DNA of 42,190 nt from Curvibacter sp. GWA2_63_95 (GTDB taxonomy: Bacteria > Pseudomonadota > Gammaproteobacteria > Burkholderiales > Burkholderiaceae_C), in NCBI GenBank assembly GCA_001795455.1, contig MGPB01000015.1:1-42190 (forward strand), read 5' to 3'. Shown piece by piece: positions 9,109 to 15,892 of the stretch (positions are counted from its first letter, which is position 1; each line of letters begins with the position of its first letter). The notes below the pieces were generated by a model, which did not search any database, was not told where the DNA came from, and saw only the letters and a list, made by a program, of their open reading frames with translations. The position numbers were made by a program, and so were the translations under genes.

Positions 9109-9933
9109 TTACGCGGTGCTGGCCAGGCGCTGGGCCAGCAGGGTGTCAAAGTCCTGGCCGTTGACTTGGCCGTCGATGTCGCAGATGGCCGCGGTTTCGT
9201 CCCAGGCTTCGGCCATGGCGCGGGCGCGCTGCAGGTTGGGGTCTGTCAGCACCTCCGCAGTCGGCCCCCAGGCAATACATTCGCGCGCCAACAGCAGGGT
9301 ATGCGGGAAGTACTCCCTTACTTGCGCGTCATCGTGCAACACGGCAATCACCGTGCGGCCCTGGCGGTGCCACTGCCGCACCAGCGCCAGCAGCGCGGCG
9401 GTGGTTTGGCTGTCGACCGCGTTGAAGGGCTCGTCCAGCAGGATGGTCTGTGCGTCCTGCACCAGCAGGCGGGCAAATAGCGCGCGTTGCAGTTGCCCGC
9501 TGGAGAGTGTGCCCACCGTCCGGTGCTCAAACCCTTGCAGGCCCACCGCCTCCAGTGCTGCATCCACGCGTGCCAGCATGGGCGCCGTTGCGCTGCCCCA
9601 GGCGCTAGTCTGTGCCCACAGCCCCATCAGCACGCAATCGCGCACGCCCAGCGGGAAGCTGCGGTCCAGCTCGCTGTGCTGCGGCAGGTAGGCGAGGCGC
9701 TCGCCTAGCGCGTGGGTGATGCGGGCATGGGGCGCCACAGGCACCAGCCTCGCCAGACTTTTGAGCAAGGTACTTTTGCCCGCCCCGTTGGGGCCGATGA
9801 TTGCGGTGAGCGCGCCGCGCGCAAAGTGGCCACTCACATGGTGCAGCGCCGGGTGGCGGCGGTAGCTCACGGTCAGGTTGTGCAGGGTGATGGCAGGGGT
9901 CGTGGCCCCCGCCGTGTTCTCTGGCCGGTTCAT
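9109..9933 (-). CDS. znuC: Zinc ABC transporter ATP-binding protein
   Basis: A 274-residue ABC ATPase of the metal-importer group, cytoplasmic, powering ZnuB. Walker A is GPNGAGKST, the signature motif is LSSGQLQR, Walker B is TILLDEPFNAVD, and the switch His is in VLHDD. The C-terminus has a short extension (CDIDGQVNGQDF) beyond the ATPase core. I chose the start MNRPENTAG at 9933; the frame is open further upstream but that DNA is better explained by a small membrane protein whose stop overlaps this ATG (ATGA). The znuB start lies 8 bases beyond the stop. Confidence 0.92.
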   Translation of the reverse strand: MNRPENTAGATTPAITLHNLTVSYRRHPALHHVSGHFARGALTAIIGPNGAGKSTLLKSLARLVPVAPHARITHALGERLAYLPQHSELDRSFPLGVRDCVLMGLWAQTSAWGSATAPMLARVDAALEAVGLQGFEHRTVGTLSSGQLQRALFARLLVQDAQTILLDEPFNAVDSQTTAALLALVRQWHRQGRTVIAVLHDDAQVREYFPHTLLLARECIAWGPTAEVLTDPNLQRARAMAEAWDETAAICDIDGQVNGQDFDTLLAQRLASTA

Positions 9934-10070
9934 AGCGGCGCAGCTTCCAGGCTGGCCCACCATACACCCAGCCAAAGCAGGGCCAGGGCGGGCAGGGTCC
10001 ATAGCAGGCGCTGCCAGGCGGGCAGTGCCAGCACGCTGGTGCGCGGGCGTTGGGGTTCAGATGGGGGCAC
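9930..10070 (-). CDS. 46-residue membrane protein at the head of the znu operon
   Basis: A short frame that starts with GTG at 10070 and ends in a TGA overlapping the znuC start codon (ATGA). The product begins with a Pro/Arg-rich cytoplasmic stretch (PPSEPQRPR). A hydrophobic helix rich in Leu and Trp follows (WQRLLWTLPALALLWLGVWW), and it ends in LEAAPL. The four-base overlap, single clear membrane helix and position between the Zur-box array and znuC argue for a real, translationally coupled gene. Against it, no good ribosome binding site is visible and the start is GTG. I recognise no family. A role as a small accessory subunit or leader of the zinc importer is a guess. Confidence 0.5.
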   Translation of the reverse strand: MPPSEPQRPRTSVLALPAWQRLLWTLPALALLWLGVWWASLEAAPL

Positions 10071-10084
10071 GGAAAGAGCTCATA

Positions 10085-10101
10085 ATGCAACTAAATTGCG
10101 A
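10085..10101. promoter_or_regulatory. Putative Zur box 1
   Basis: ATGCAA, spacer CTAAA, then TTGCGA. This is the most degenerate of three similar inverted repeats in the divergent znu/zur gap. It lies about 14 bases upstream of the GTG of the small membrane protein gene, so binding here would block the znu operon. Assignment to Zur rests on symmetry, the adjacent zur gene and the zinc genes on both sides. Confidence 0.6.
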
Positions 10102-10110
10102 TATAGTCTA

Positions 10111-10127
10111 ACGCAACTTGGTTGCAT
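10111..10127. promoter_or_regulatory. Putative Zur box 2
   Basis: ACGCAA, spacer CTTGG, then TTGCAT. It starts 26 bases after box 1 and 27 bases before box 3. The near-regular spacing of about two and a half helical turns suggests side-by-side dimers. This middle copy lies between the two divergent genes and could act on both. Confidence 0.65.
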
Positions 10128-10137
10128 TTATTGTTTA

Positions 10138-10154
10138 ATGCAACTGAATTGCAT
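10138..10154. promoter_or_regulatory. Putative Zur box 3
   Basis: ATGCAA, spacer CTGAA, then TTGCAT, with perfect six-base arms. It ends about 19 bases upstream of the zur start codon. Its position predicts that Zur represses its own operon when zinc is sufficient. Fur-family operators are typically A+T-rich inverted repeats of this size, but this exact sequence is inferred. Confidence 0.68.
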
Positions 10155-10173
10155 TTATTTTGGGGGTGTCCTT

Positions 10174-10701
10174 ATGGCTTCTGCGCAACCGCCTGTCACG
10201 CCCGTGTTGGAGGGCGACAACCCGATCGACGCACTGCTATCGGCCCACGGCCTGCGCCGCACGGCGGCGGCGCGCCGCGTGTTGGGCTGGCTGCTGGCCC
10301 ATCCGGAGACCAGCTACACCCACGCACAGTTGCAGGAGTCTTTGGCCGGTGACCACACCGAGCCGCTGGACCGCGTGACCCTCTACCGCCTGATCGACCG
10401 ACTCACCCAGGTGGGCCTGCTGCTGTGCCGTGTGGACAGCCAGCGCGTGCGCCGCTACCAGGCCATGCCCGCCAGCGTGCATGCCACGCCTCACTTTGAG
10501 TGCCAGACCTGCCACCGCGACAGCCCGCTGGCCAGCGCCTTGCAGGCTGTGGATTTGGAGAAAGCGGCCCAAACCGCCATTGAGTCGCTGCGCGCCCTGG
10601 GTTACCAGGACATGCACCTGGACTTTGCGGTGCGCGGCGTGTGTGCCGATTGCGCCACCGGCCACCCCGTGGCCGATACGGCCGCCGGGCCTGCCGCATG
10701 A
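10174..10701 (+). CDS. zur: Zinc uptake regulator Zur (Fur family)
   Basis: A 175-residue Fur-family repressor. The winged-helix region includes LRRTAAARRVLGWLL and the DNA-reading segment LDRVTLYRLIDRL at about residues 65-77. The dimerisation part carries the structural zinc Cys pairs CQTC (110-113) and CADC (157-160), with candidate regulatory His at 103 and 107. I prefer Zur over Fur because of the neighbours: znu genes diverge from it and a zinc-operon-like cluster follows. The start ATG at 10174 has GGGGGTG upstream; the frame is open far upstream but that DNA holds the operator array. The stop overlaps the next start (ATGA), so the regulator heads its own operon and is probably self-repressed. 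Confidence 0.92.
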   Translation: MASAQPPVTPVLEGDNPIDALLSAHGLRRTAAARRVLGWLLAHPETSYTHAQLQESLAGDHTEPLDRVTLYRLIDRLTQVGLLLCRVDSQRVRRYQAMPASVHATPHFECQTCHRDSPLASALQAVDLEKAAQTAIESLRALGYQDMHLDFAVRGVCADCATGHPVADTAAGPAA

Positions 10702-11384
10702 TCCAGACGCGGGGCCTGGCCTACCGCTACACCGGCACCGATGCGGGGGGCGCGCTGCATTTTCCCGATGTGGACCTGGCGAAGGGCGCCGTGCTCTTGC
10801 TCAGCGGCCCCTCGGGCTGCGGCAAATCGACCTGGCTGGCGCTGGTGGCGGGGTTGATGCCCCCCACCGCCGGCACGCTGGAGGTGGCAGGTCAGCCTTT
10901 GCAGGCCCTCCGATCTGTGGCGGCCGACGCATGGCGGGCGGGGGCTATCGGCTTCTTGCCGCAAAAACTGCACCTGAGCGCGGCACTCACCGTGCAGCAA
11001 AACCTGGCCATGGCGCAATGGGCAGCGGGCCAGCCCGAAGACACACACGCCATTGCCACCGCACTCGCCGCACTGGGCGTGGCCGAGCTGGCGCATCGCA
11101 AACCTGCGCAGCTCTCGGGCGGGCAGGCGCAGCGCGTGGCGCTGGCGCGCGCCGTGCTGCAGCAGCCCCGTGTGTTGCTGGCCGATGAGCCCACCGCCAG
11201 CCTGGACGACGAGGCCGCTGCCGACGCCGTGGGCCTGCTGCTGGCAACCGCCCGCACCCATGGCGCTACCTTGGTCATCGCCACGCACGATGCGCGTGTG
11301 GCCGCCCTCATTCCACCCCAAATTGGTGGCCAAATAGGCTTCCAGTCCTTGCACTTATTGCGCAAGCAGCTATTAAAAGCATAG
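10698..11384 (+). CDS. ABC transporter ATP-binding protein, LolD/MacB type, in the zur operon
   Basis: A 228-residue ABC ATPase. Walker A is GPSGCGKST, the Q-loop region is IGFLPQKLHL, the signature is LSGGQAQR, Walker B is VLLADEPTASLD and the switch His is in ATHDAR. Similarity is to LolD/MacB-type ATPases that work with FtsX-like permeases, and such a permease follows four bases downstream. The start overlaps the zur stop (ATGA). The arrangement ATPase, FtsX-like permease, small secreted protein, DUF3299 protein resembles the zinc-responsive PA4063-PA4066 locus of Pseudomonas aeruginosa as I recall it. The last residues (SLHLLRKQLLKA) and the stop codon are encoded by a dispersed repeat, so the natural C-terminus may have been replaced. 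Substrate unknown. Confidence 0.88.
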   Translation: MIQTRGLAYRYTGTDAGGALHFPDVDLAKGAVLLLSGPSGCGKSTWLALVAGLMPPTAGTLEVAGQPLQALRSVAADAWRAGAIGFLPQKLHLSAALTVQQNLAMAQWAAGQPEDTHAIATALAALGVAELAHRKPAQLSGGQAQRVALARAVLQQPRVLLADEPTASLDDEAAADAVGLLLATARTHGATLVIATHDARVAALIPPQIGGQIGFQSLHLLRKQLLKA

Positions 11385-11385
11385 C
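11339..11385 (+). repeat. Dispersed hairpin repeat, copy B (supplies a stop codon)
   Basis: The core at 11360-11385 reads GCGCAAGCA, stem GCTAT, loop TAAAAGC, stem ATAGC. The left extension shares CCTTG, three bases, then TTATT with copy C. The TAG stop of the ABC ATPase gene is inside the right stem. Copies B and C are identical over the 18 bases TTATTGCGCAAGCAGCTA. Confidence 0.8.
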
Positions 11386-11388
11386 AAA

Positions 11389-12591
11389 ATGAATACCCTG
11401 CTGCTGGCCTGGCGCTACCTGTGGTCCCGTCCCCTGGGCGCACTGCTGAACCTGTTGTTGCTGAGCCTGGGGCTGGCCTCCATCACCTTCCTGCTGTTGG
11501 TGGGCGCGCAACTCAGCAAGGCGTTTGACCGCGACCTGGCAGGCATCGACGTGGTGGTGGGCGCCAAGGGCAGTCCCATGCAGCTCATCCTCGCGGGCGT
11601 GCTGCACATCGACGTGCCGCCGGGCAATGTGCCGCTCAAGGCCGTGCAGGCGCTGGCCAAGAACCCGCTGGTGGCACAGACCATTCCCATCAGCCTGGGT
11701 GACAACTTTGCGGGCTACCGCATCGTGGGCACCTCGCATGCCTACATCGACCACTACGAGGCCAAGCTGGCCCAGGGCCGCGTGTGGGATGCGCCCATGC
11801 AGGTGGTGCTGGGCGCCACCACGGCGCGCAAGCTGGGGGCCACGCTGGGCCAGACCTTTGTAGGCTCACACGGCCTGGGTGCGGGTGGCCACCTGCATGG
11901 CGACAACCCCTACACCGTGGTCGGCATTCTGGCGCCCAGCGGCAGCGTGCTGGACCGCCTCATCCTGACCGACACCGCCTCGGTCTGGAAGGTGCATGAG
12001 GACTACACCGCGGTGGACGACGAGGACCGCGCCGTGATGGAGGAAGAACGCGAGATCACCATGGCGCTGGTGCAATACAAAACCCCCATGGCCGCGCTGA
12101 GTTTTCCGCGCTACGTGAACACCAGCACCGAGATGCAGGCCGCCGCGCCCGCGCTGGAAATTTCCCGCCTGCTGCACATGCTGGGCCTGGGCACCGATGT
12201 GCTGCGCGCCTTTGCCGGTGTGCTGTTGCTGACTGCGGGCCTGAGTGTGTTCATCGCCCTGTGGAGCGCGGTGCGCGAGCGCCGGGCCGATCTGGCGTTG
12301 CTGCGCATGCTGGGCGCGCCGCCGCGCCGCGTGGCCGCACTGCTGCTGAGCGAGGCGCTGTGGCTGGGGCTGCTGGCCGCTGTGTTGGGCCTGCTGTTGG
12401 GGCAGGGCTTTGCGGCACTGCTGGCCTGGCTGCTGGCGCTGGACAACTCCCTGCTCATCGGTGGTCTGGTCTGGCCCGTGGAGCTGTGGGTCGTGCCTGT
12501 GCTGGCGTTGGGCGTGTCCCTGTTGTCCGCACTCTTGCCCACGTTCGCGGCCTACCGTGTCAGTGTCCTGGAACTTCTCCAGTCCCGTTAA
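11389..12591 (+). CDS. FtsX/MacB-type ABC transporter permease in the zur operon
   Basis: A 400-residue inner-membrane protein with the FtsX/MacB layout. One N-terminal helix (about 18-40) is followed by a large periplasmic MacB-PCD-like domain (about 41-265). Three helices lie in the C-terminal third, including FAGVLLLTAGLSVFIALWSA and a last one ending before YRVSVLELLQSR. LALLRMLGAPPRRVAALLLSE is the typical coupling segment between helices of this family. It should pair with the ATPase encoded immediately upstream. MacB-type systems act on substrates in the periplasm rather than moving small ions across the membrane, so a direct zinc-uptake role is uncertain. Handling of a zinc protein or a zinc chelate would fit the context. 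Confidence 0.9.
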   Translation: MNTLLLAWRYLWSRPLGALLNLLLLSLGLASITFLLLVGAQLSKAFDRDLAGIDVVVGAKGSPMQLILAGVLHIDVPPGNVPLKAVQALAKNPLVAQTIPISLGDNFAGYRIVGTSHAYIDHYEAKLAQGRVWDAPMQVVLGATTARKLGATLGQTFVGSHGLGAGGHLHGDNPYTVVGILAPSGSVLDRLILTDTASVWKVHEDYTAVDDEDRAVMEEEREITMALVQYKTPMAALSFPRYVNTSTEMQAAAPALEISRLLHMLGLGTDVLRAFAGVLLLTAGLSVFIALWSAVRERRADLALLRMLGAPPRRVAALLLSEALWLGLLAAVLGLLLGQGFAALLAWLLALDNSLLIGGLVWPVELWVVPVLALGVSLLSALLPTFAAYRVSVLELLQSR

Positions 12592-12609
12592 TCCCTTACT
12601 GAGGTTTTT

Positions 12610-12852
12610 ATGAAAAAAGCACTTCTAACCCTTGTCCTTATTGCGCAAGCAGCTACGTTTTCGATAGCATCCGAAAGCGACAAGGAGACCAAGGAAGACA
12701 TCGCCCGCCACCGCGCCATGGCCGCTGCGCACGAAGCCGCAGCCAAGTGCCGCGAGTCCGGCAAGGGCGAGGACGTGTGCAACAAGGAACTGCAGGCCGC
12801 CTGCAAAGGCCTGGCGATTGGCAAGTTCTGCGGCATGAAACACGAACACTAA
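12610..12852 (+). CDS. Small secreted Cys/His protein of the zinc operon
   Basis: An 80-residue protein with a signal peptide of about 20 residues (MKKALLTLVLIAQAATFSIA, cleavage before S21). The mature part is helical and charged, with four Cys at 47, 57, 65 and 74 and His at 34, 41, 78 and 80. The ending KFCGMKHEH looks metal-binding. Four Cys in a periplasmic protein could form two disulfides or, with the His, hold zinc. It lies 18 bases after the permease gene and has GAGG before its ATG. It occupies the place of the small His-containing protein in the Pseudomonas zinc-responsive cluster. Residues 5-20 of the signal peptide are encoded by a dispersed hairpin repeat. Its biochemical function is unknown. 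Confidence 0.75.
   Translation: MKKALLTLVLIAQAATFSIASESDKETKEDIARHRAMAAAHEAAAKCRESGKGEDVCNKELQAACKGLAIGKFCGMKHEH
12622..12668 (+). repeat. Dispersed hairpin repeat, copy C (inside a signal peptide)
   Basis: The core at 12643-12668 reads GCGCAAGCA, stem GCTAC, loop GTTTTCG, stem ATAGC. The extension from 12622 matches copy B in length and in most positions. It lies wholly within the coding sequence of the small secreted Cys/His protein and encodes residues 5-20, including the hydrophobic core and cleavage region of the signal peptide. Confidence 0.8.
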
Positions 12853-12918
12853 GTGCCAATGCCCCTGTGGCAGGTGCGGCAGGCAGGGCGCTTTAAGATA
12901 GCCCGGTTGGAGGTCCCC

Positions 12919-13437
12919 ATGAAACCATTCGCCCGCGTTCTTTTTGCTGTGCTTGCCCTTGCCATGGGTGGCGCCCATGCCCAGCTCAGCTCGCCCATGG
13001 GCCCTGGCGGTGCGGTGCCCGCAGGCACTGGCGCCGGTGTGCACAGCCCCAACAGCCCGTTTGCCCCGATCAAGGAACGGGCCGATGTGTTGCCCTGGTC
13101 GGTGTTGACCACGGTGAAGACCAAGAACGAAAAGAACCGCCTGCTGCCCGTCTTCCCGGCCGATGTGCAGGCGCTCAACAAGAAAACCCAGCGCATTCAG
13201 GGTTTCATGATGCCGCTGGAGCCCGGTGAAAAACAAAAGCATTTTCTGCTCAGCTCGGTGCCGCTGACCTGCTCGTTCTGTGTGCCCGGCGGGCCTGAGA
13301 GCATGGTGGAGGTGAAGACCAAAACCCCGGTGAAATATTCGCTGGAAGTGGTGGTGGTTGAAGGCCAGTTTGCCGTGCTCCACGACGACCCCTACGGCCT
13401 GTACTACCGCATCACCGATGCCGTGGCCGTCAAGTAA
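12919..13437 (+). CDS. DUF3299-domain secreted protein of the zinc operon
   Basis: A 172-residue exported protein with a clear signal peptide (MKPFARVLFAVLALAMGGAHA, cleavage before QLSS). A low-complexity Gly/Pro stretch leads into a DUF3299-like domain at about residues 50-170. Landmarks are LPWSVLTTV, IQGFMMPLEPGEKQKHFLLS and the Cys motif CSFCVPGGPESMVEV. The two Cys two residues apart could bind metal or be redox-active. It is preceded by GGAGG and begins 66 bases after the small Cys/His gene, making it the likely last gene of the zur operon. In Pseudomonas a DUF3299 protein ends a comparable zinc-responsive cluster (from memory). The molecular function is not known to me. Confidence 0.85.
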   Translation: MKPFARVLFAVLALAMGGAHAQLSSPMGPGGAVPAGTGAGVHSPNSPFAPIKERADVLPWSVLTTVKTKNEKNRLLPVFPADVQALNKKTQRIQGFMMPLEPGEKQKHFLLSSVPLTCSFCVPGGPESMVEVKTKTPVKYSLEVVVVEGQFAVLHDDPYGLYYRITDAVAVK

Positions 13438-13449
13438 AGGGCGCGCAGT

Positions 13450-14409
13450 TTGATTACCCTGGACCATCCGGTCGTCTCGTCCCTGCTGCCGGTGGTGCTG
13501 CTGATTGTGGTGGGGCTCATCACCGGCAAGGCCAAGCTAATCCGCCAAGAGGCGGTGCGCGACCTTTCCAACCTCGTCTTTCTGGTGCTCACGCAGGCGC
13601 TGCTGTTTCGCACCATGAGCAGCGTGCATGTGCAGGACCTGGACTTTGAACCCGTCTCGCTCTACTTCGCCGTGGCCGCAGCCTTGTTCACCGGCATGTT
13701 GCTGGTGCAGGGCGCCAGCAGCCGTGCGGCGGTCATTGCGCTGTCGGGTACTTTCAGCAACACCGTGATGATCGGCATTCCCCTGGTGGGGCTGGCCTAT
13801 GGCAAGGACGCGCTGGTGCTGTTGTTCACGCTGATCTCTTTGCACGCGCTGGTGTTGCTCACCTTTGCCACGGTGGTGCTGGAGCTGTTGAGCGCACGCG
13901 AGCAAAGCGCGCAAGCCGATGGTCCACCACGCCATCCGCTCAAGTCCATCGGCCTGGCGGTGCGCAATGCCGTGGTGCATCCGGTGCCCATGCCCATCAT
14001 CGCCGGCCTGCTGTACGCCCAAACCGGCTGGGGCCTGCCCGATGTGGTGGACCGCCCCCTGCTGCTGCTGGGCAATGCCTTTGGCCCGGTGGCGCTGGTG
14101 CTGGTGGGGGTGACGCTGTCCAACGCCGCGATTGGCCGCAACCTCAAGGGCGCGCTGGCGATCTCGGCGGTCAAGACGCTGTTGCATCCTGCGTTGATGG
14201 CTTTGATCGGTTACGCGTTTGGTCTGCGTGGCATGTCGCTCACGGTGCTGGTGGTGGCGGCCTCGCTGCCTATTGGCGCCAACGTGTTTTTGTTCTCGCA
14301 GCGCTACCAGAAGGCGGAGGATTTGGTGACGGCCAGTGTGGCGGTGTCGACCTTGGTGGCTCTGGTCAGCGTGACCTTGGTGATGACCTTGGTGCCTTTG
14401 ATTGCCTGA
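13450..14409 (+). CDS. AEC-family transporter (auxin efflux carrier-like)
   Basis: A 319-residue integral membrane protein with about ten hydrophobic helices in two halves, typical of the AEC family. Characteristic segments are TFSNTVMIGIPLVGLAYG in the first half and AASLPIGANVFLFSQRY in the second. The proposed start is TTG at 13450, with AAAGGG about ten bases upstream, and gives a normal family N-terminus (LDHPVVSSLLPVVLL). It begins 12 bases after the DUF3299 gene, so read-through from the zinc operon is possible. AEC proteins export or import small organic acids such as malonate or malate; no substrate can be assigned here. No regulator lies beside it. Confidence 0.88.
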   Translation: MITLDHPVVSSLLPVVLLIVVGLITGKAKLIRQEAVRDLSNLVFLVLTQALLFRTMSSVHVQDLDFEPVSLYFAVAAALFTGMLLVQGASSRAAVIALSGTFSNTVMIGIPLVGLAYGKDALVLLFTLISLHALVLLTFATVVLELLSAREQSAQADGPPRHPLKSIGLAVRNAVVHPVPMPIIAGLLYAQTGWGLPDVVDRPLLLLGNAFGPVALVLVGVTLSNAAIGRNLKGALAISAVKTLLHPALMALIGYAFGLRGMSLTVLVVAASLPIGANVFLFSQRYQKAEDLVTASVAVSTLVALVSVTLVMTLVPLIA

Positions 14410-14466
14410 GCTTTTTGGGGTGGGTCTAGGTACGAGAAAGCAGTCGCAAAAGACCAGCAAAAAAAG

Positions 14467-15105
14467 TCAGGGCGCCAACCGCTCCCGCTTCCAGTCGCCA
14501 TCCGCTTCCAAGGTATAGCGCAACCGGTCATGCAAGCGGCTCTTGCGCCCCTGCCAAAACTGCCAGGTGTCCGGCTTCAACCGGTAGCCCCCCCAATGCG
14601 GTGGCCGCGGTGGCTGCAGCAAAAACTGCGCGGCGTACTTGGCGGCGTTGGCCACGAGCACACCACGCCCAGGAATCACCTCGCTCTGCGGTGACGCCCA
14701 CGCGCCTATGCGTGAATCCAGCGGGCGGCTGTGAAAGTACGCGTCGCTTTCGGCGTCGCTCACCTTCTCCACCAGGCCTTCGATGCGCACCACCCGCTCC
14801 AGCTCCACCCAGTGGAACTGCAGGGCTGCATACGGGTTGCCGGCCAGTTCGTGGCCCTTGTGGCTCTCGTAGTTGGTGTACCAGACGATGCCTTGCGCGT
14901 CATAACCCTTGATCAGCACCACGCGGGTGCTGGGGCGCAGGTTGCTGCCCACGGTGGCCAGGGTCATGGCGTTGGGCTCAGGCACCTCACCGCTGATGGC
15001 TTCTTTGAGCCACTGGTCAAACTGTTGCAGGGGATCGGCGTGCGAGACTTTTTCGTCCAGCTCGGCGCGCTCGTAACTTTTGCGAAGGTCGGCAATAGAG
15101 GTCAT
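14467..15105 (-). CDS. pdxH: Pyridoxamine 5'-phosphate oxidase
   Basis: A complete 212-residue PdxH, the FMN-dependent enzyme that oxidises pyridoxine or pyridoxamine 5'-phosphate to pyridoxal 5'-phosphate. Family landmarks are the N-terminal [30 protein letters not shown] and [13 protein letters not shown] in the flavin region. [16 protein letters not shown] and the C-terminal [11 protein letters not shown] and LAP ending are also typical. The protein is cytoplasmic and normally a homodimer. It is transcribed alone, converging with the AEC transporter gene. The space to that gene (14410-14466) has a T-rich stretch near its start but no clear terminator hairpin. Confidence 0.97.
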   Translation of the reverse strand: MTSIADLRKSYERAELDEKVSHADPLQQFDQWLKEAISGEVPEPNAMTLATVGSNLRPSTRVVLIKGYDAQGIVWYTNYESHKGHELAGNPYAALQFHWVELERVVRIEGLVEKVSDAESDAYFHSRPLDSRIGAWASPQSEVIPGRGVLVANAAKYAAQFLLQPPRPPHWGGYRLKPDTWQFWQGRKSRLHDRLRYTLEADGDWKRERLAP

Positions 15106-15166
15106 GCAGCCAGTATAGGCAGCGCGCCATACCCGGCGCTTGCGGCAGGTCAGCTACATTGCTGCG

Positions 15167-15739
15167 ATGTCCATTCCCGTACCCATCGTGCTACCAGATG
15201 CCGACCACCTGCCGGTGGTGCTGGTGCTGGCCTCGGGCCGGGGTGAGCGCTTTCTGGCATCGGGCGGCAGCACCCACAAACTGCAGGCCGACCTGTGTGG
15301 TGCCACCGTGCTGCAGCGCACGCTGGACGCCGTGCGCGCCAGTGGCCTGCGCTGGCATCTGGAAGACGTGGGCCACCCCGGCATGGGCGACAGCATTGCC
15401 GCCGCGGTGCGCGCCACGCGTAATGCGGCGGGGGGCTGGATGGTGTTGCCAGCCGACCTGCCGCTGGTACAGCCAAACACCTTGGTTACCATCGCCCGCG
15501 CCTCGCTGGACGGGGAGGTGCTGGTGCCGTGGTTCGAGGGCCAGCGTGGCCACCCGGTGCGCTTTGCGGCCAGCTGTGGTGATGCACTCGCCAGTTTGAA
15601 AGGAAATCAGGGTGCAGCCCCCGTGGTATCTGCGCGAGAAGCTATCAAAATGATAGTGAGTGACCCGGGTTGTGTGTTGGACATCGACACCGTGGCCGAC
15701 CTGGAACGGGCCCGTGTCGCGTGGAAGAACAGGCGCTAG
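15167..15739 (+). CDS. MobA-like nucleotidyltransferase family protein
   Basis: A 190-residue NTP-transferase domain protein resembling enzymes that put a cytidyl or guanylyl group on molybdenum cofactor (MobA/MocA group). LVLASGRGERFLASGG is the nucleotide-binding loop, and the nearby Lys is in THKLQADL. Later landmarks are GMGDSIAAAV, LPADLPLV with the metal-binding Asp, GQRGHPVRF and DIDTVADLERA. The ATG at 15167 is chosen because it precedes the conserved domain; no good ribosome binding site is seen. Residues 156-164 (AREAIKMIV region) are encoded by a dispersed hairpin repeat, in a stretch where related proteins, as I recall them, have a short variable loop. No molybdoenzyme gene is in view, so the exact reaction is open. 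Confidence 0.78.
   Translation: MSIPVPIVLPDADHLPVVLVLASGRGERFLASGGSTHKLQADLCGATVLQRTLDAVRASGLRWHLEDVGHPGMGDSIAAAVRATRNAAGGWMVLPADLPLVQPNTLVTIARASLDGEVLVPWFEGQRGHPVRFAASCGDALASLKGNQGAAPVVSAREAIKMIVSDPGCVLDIDTVADLERARVAWKNRR
15613..15657 (+). repeat. Dispersed hairpin repeat, copy D (inside the MobA-like gene)
   Basis: The core at 15632-15657 reads GCGCGAGAA, stem GCTAT, loop CAAAATG, stem ATAGT. The left part from 15613 (TGCAGCCCCCGTGG) matches copy F at 14 of 19 positions before the core. It is read in frame within the nucleotidyltransferase gene. Confidence 0.75.
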
Positions 15740-15744
15740 GGTTT

Positions 15745-15827
15745 CGCCGCCGGGCCGCCCCAAGGCGAAACAGCCCCCTTGGGGGGGGGGGCAGCGACCC
15801 GCGCAGCGGCGGAGCGTGGGGGGGGGC
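15745..15827. repeat. G-rich intergenic repeat with two homopolymer runs
   Basis: The gap between the MobA-like gene and edd holds a block with CCGCCCCAAGGCG, then CCCCCTT followed by 11 consecutive G (15781-15791). GCGACCCGCGCAGCGGCGG comes next, and the block ends in a run of nine G (15818-15826). Inverted CCCCCTT/GGGG and CCGC/GCGG segments could fold into hairpins. From memory, near-identical blocks are scattered between genes in Comamonadaceae genomes. The repeat status cannot be proved from one copy here. Confidence 0.5.
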
Positions 15828-15892
15828 AGTTCGTACCCGCCTGGTAACTCCGCCTGCACACAAACAGGGCATTCGCAGTTACTATCAGAATC

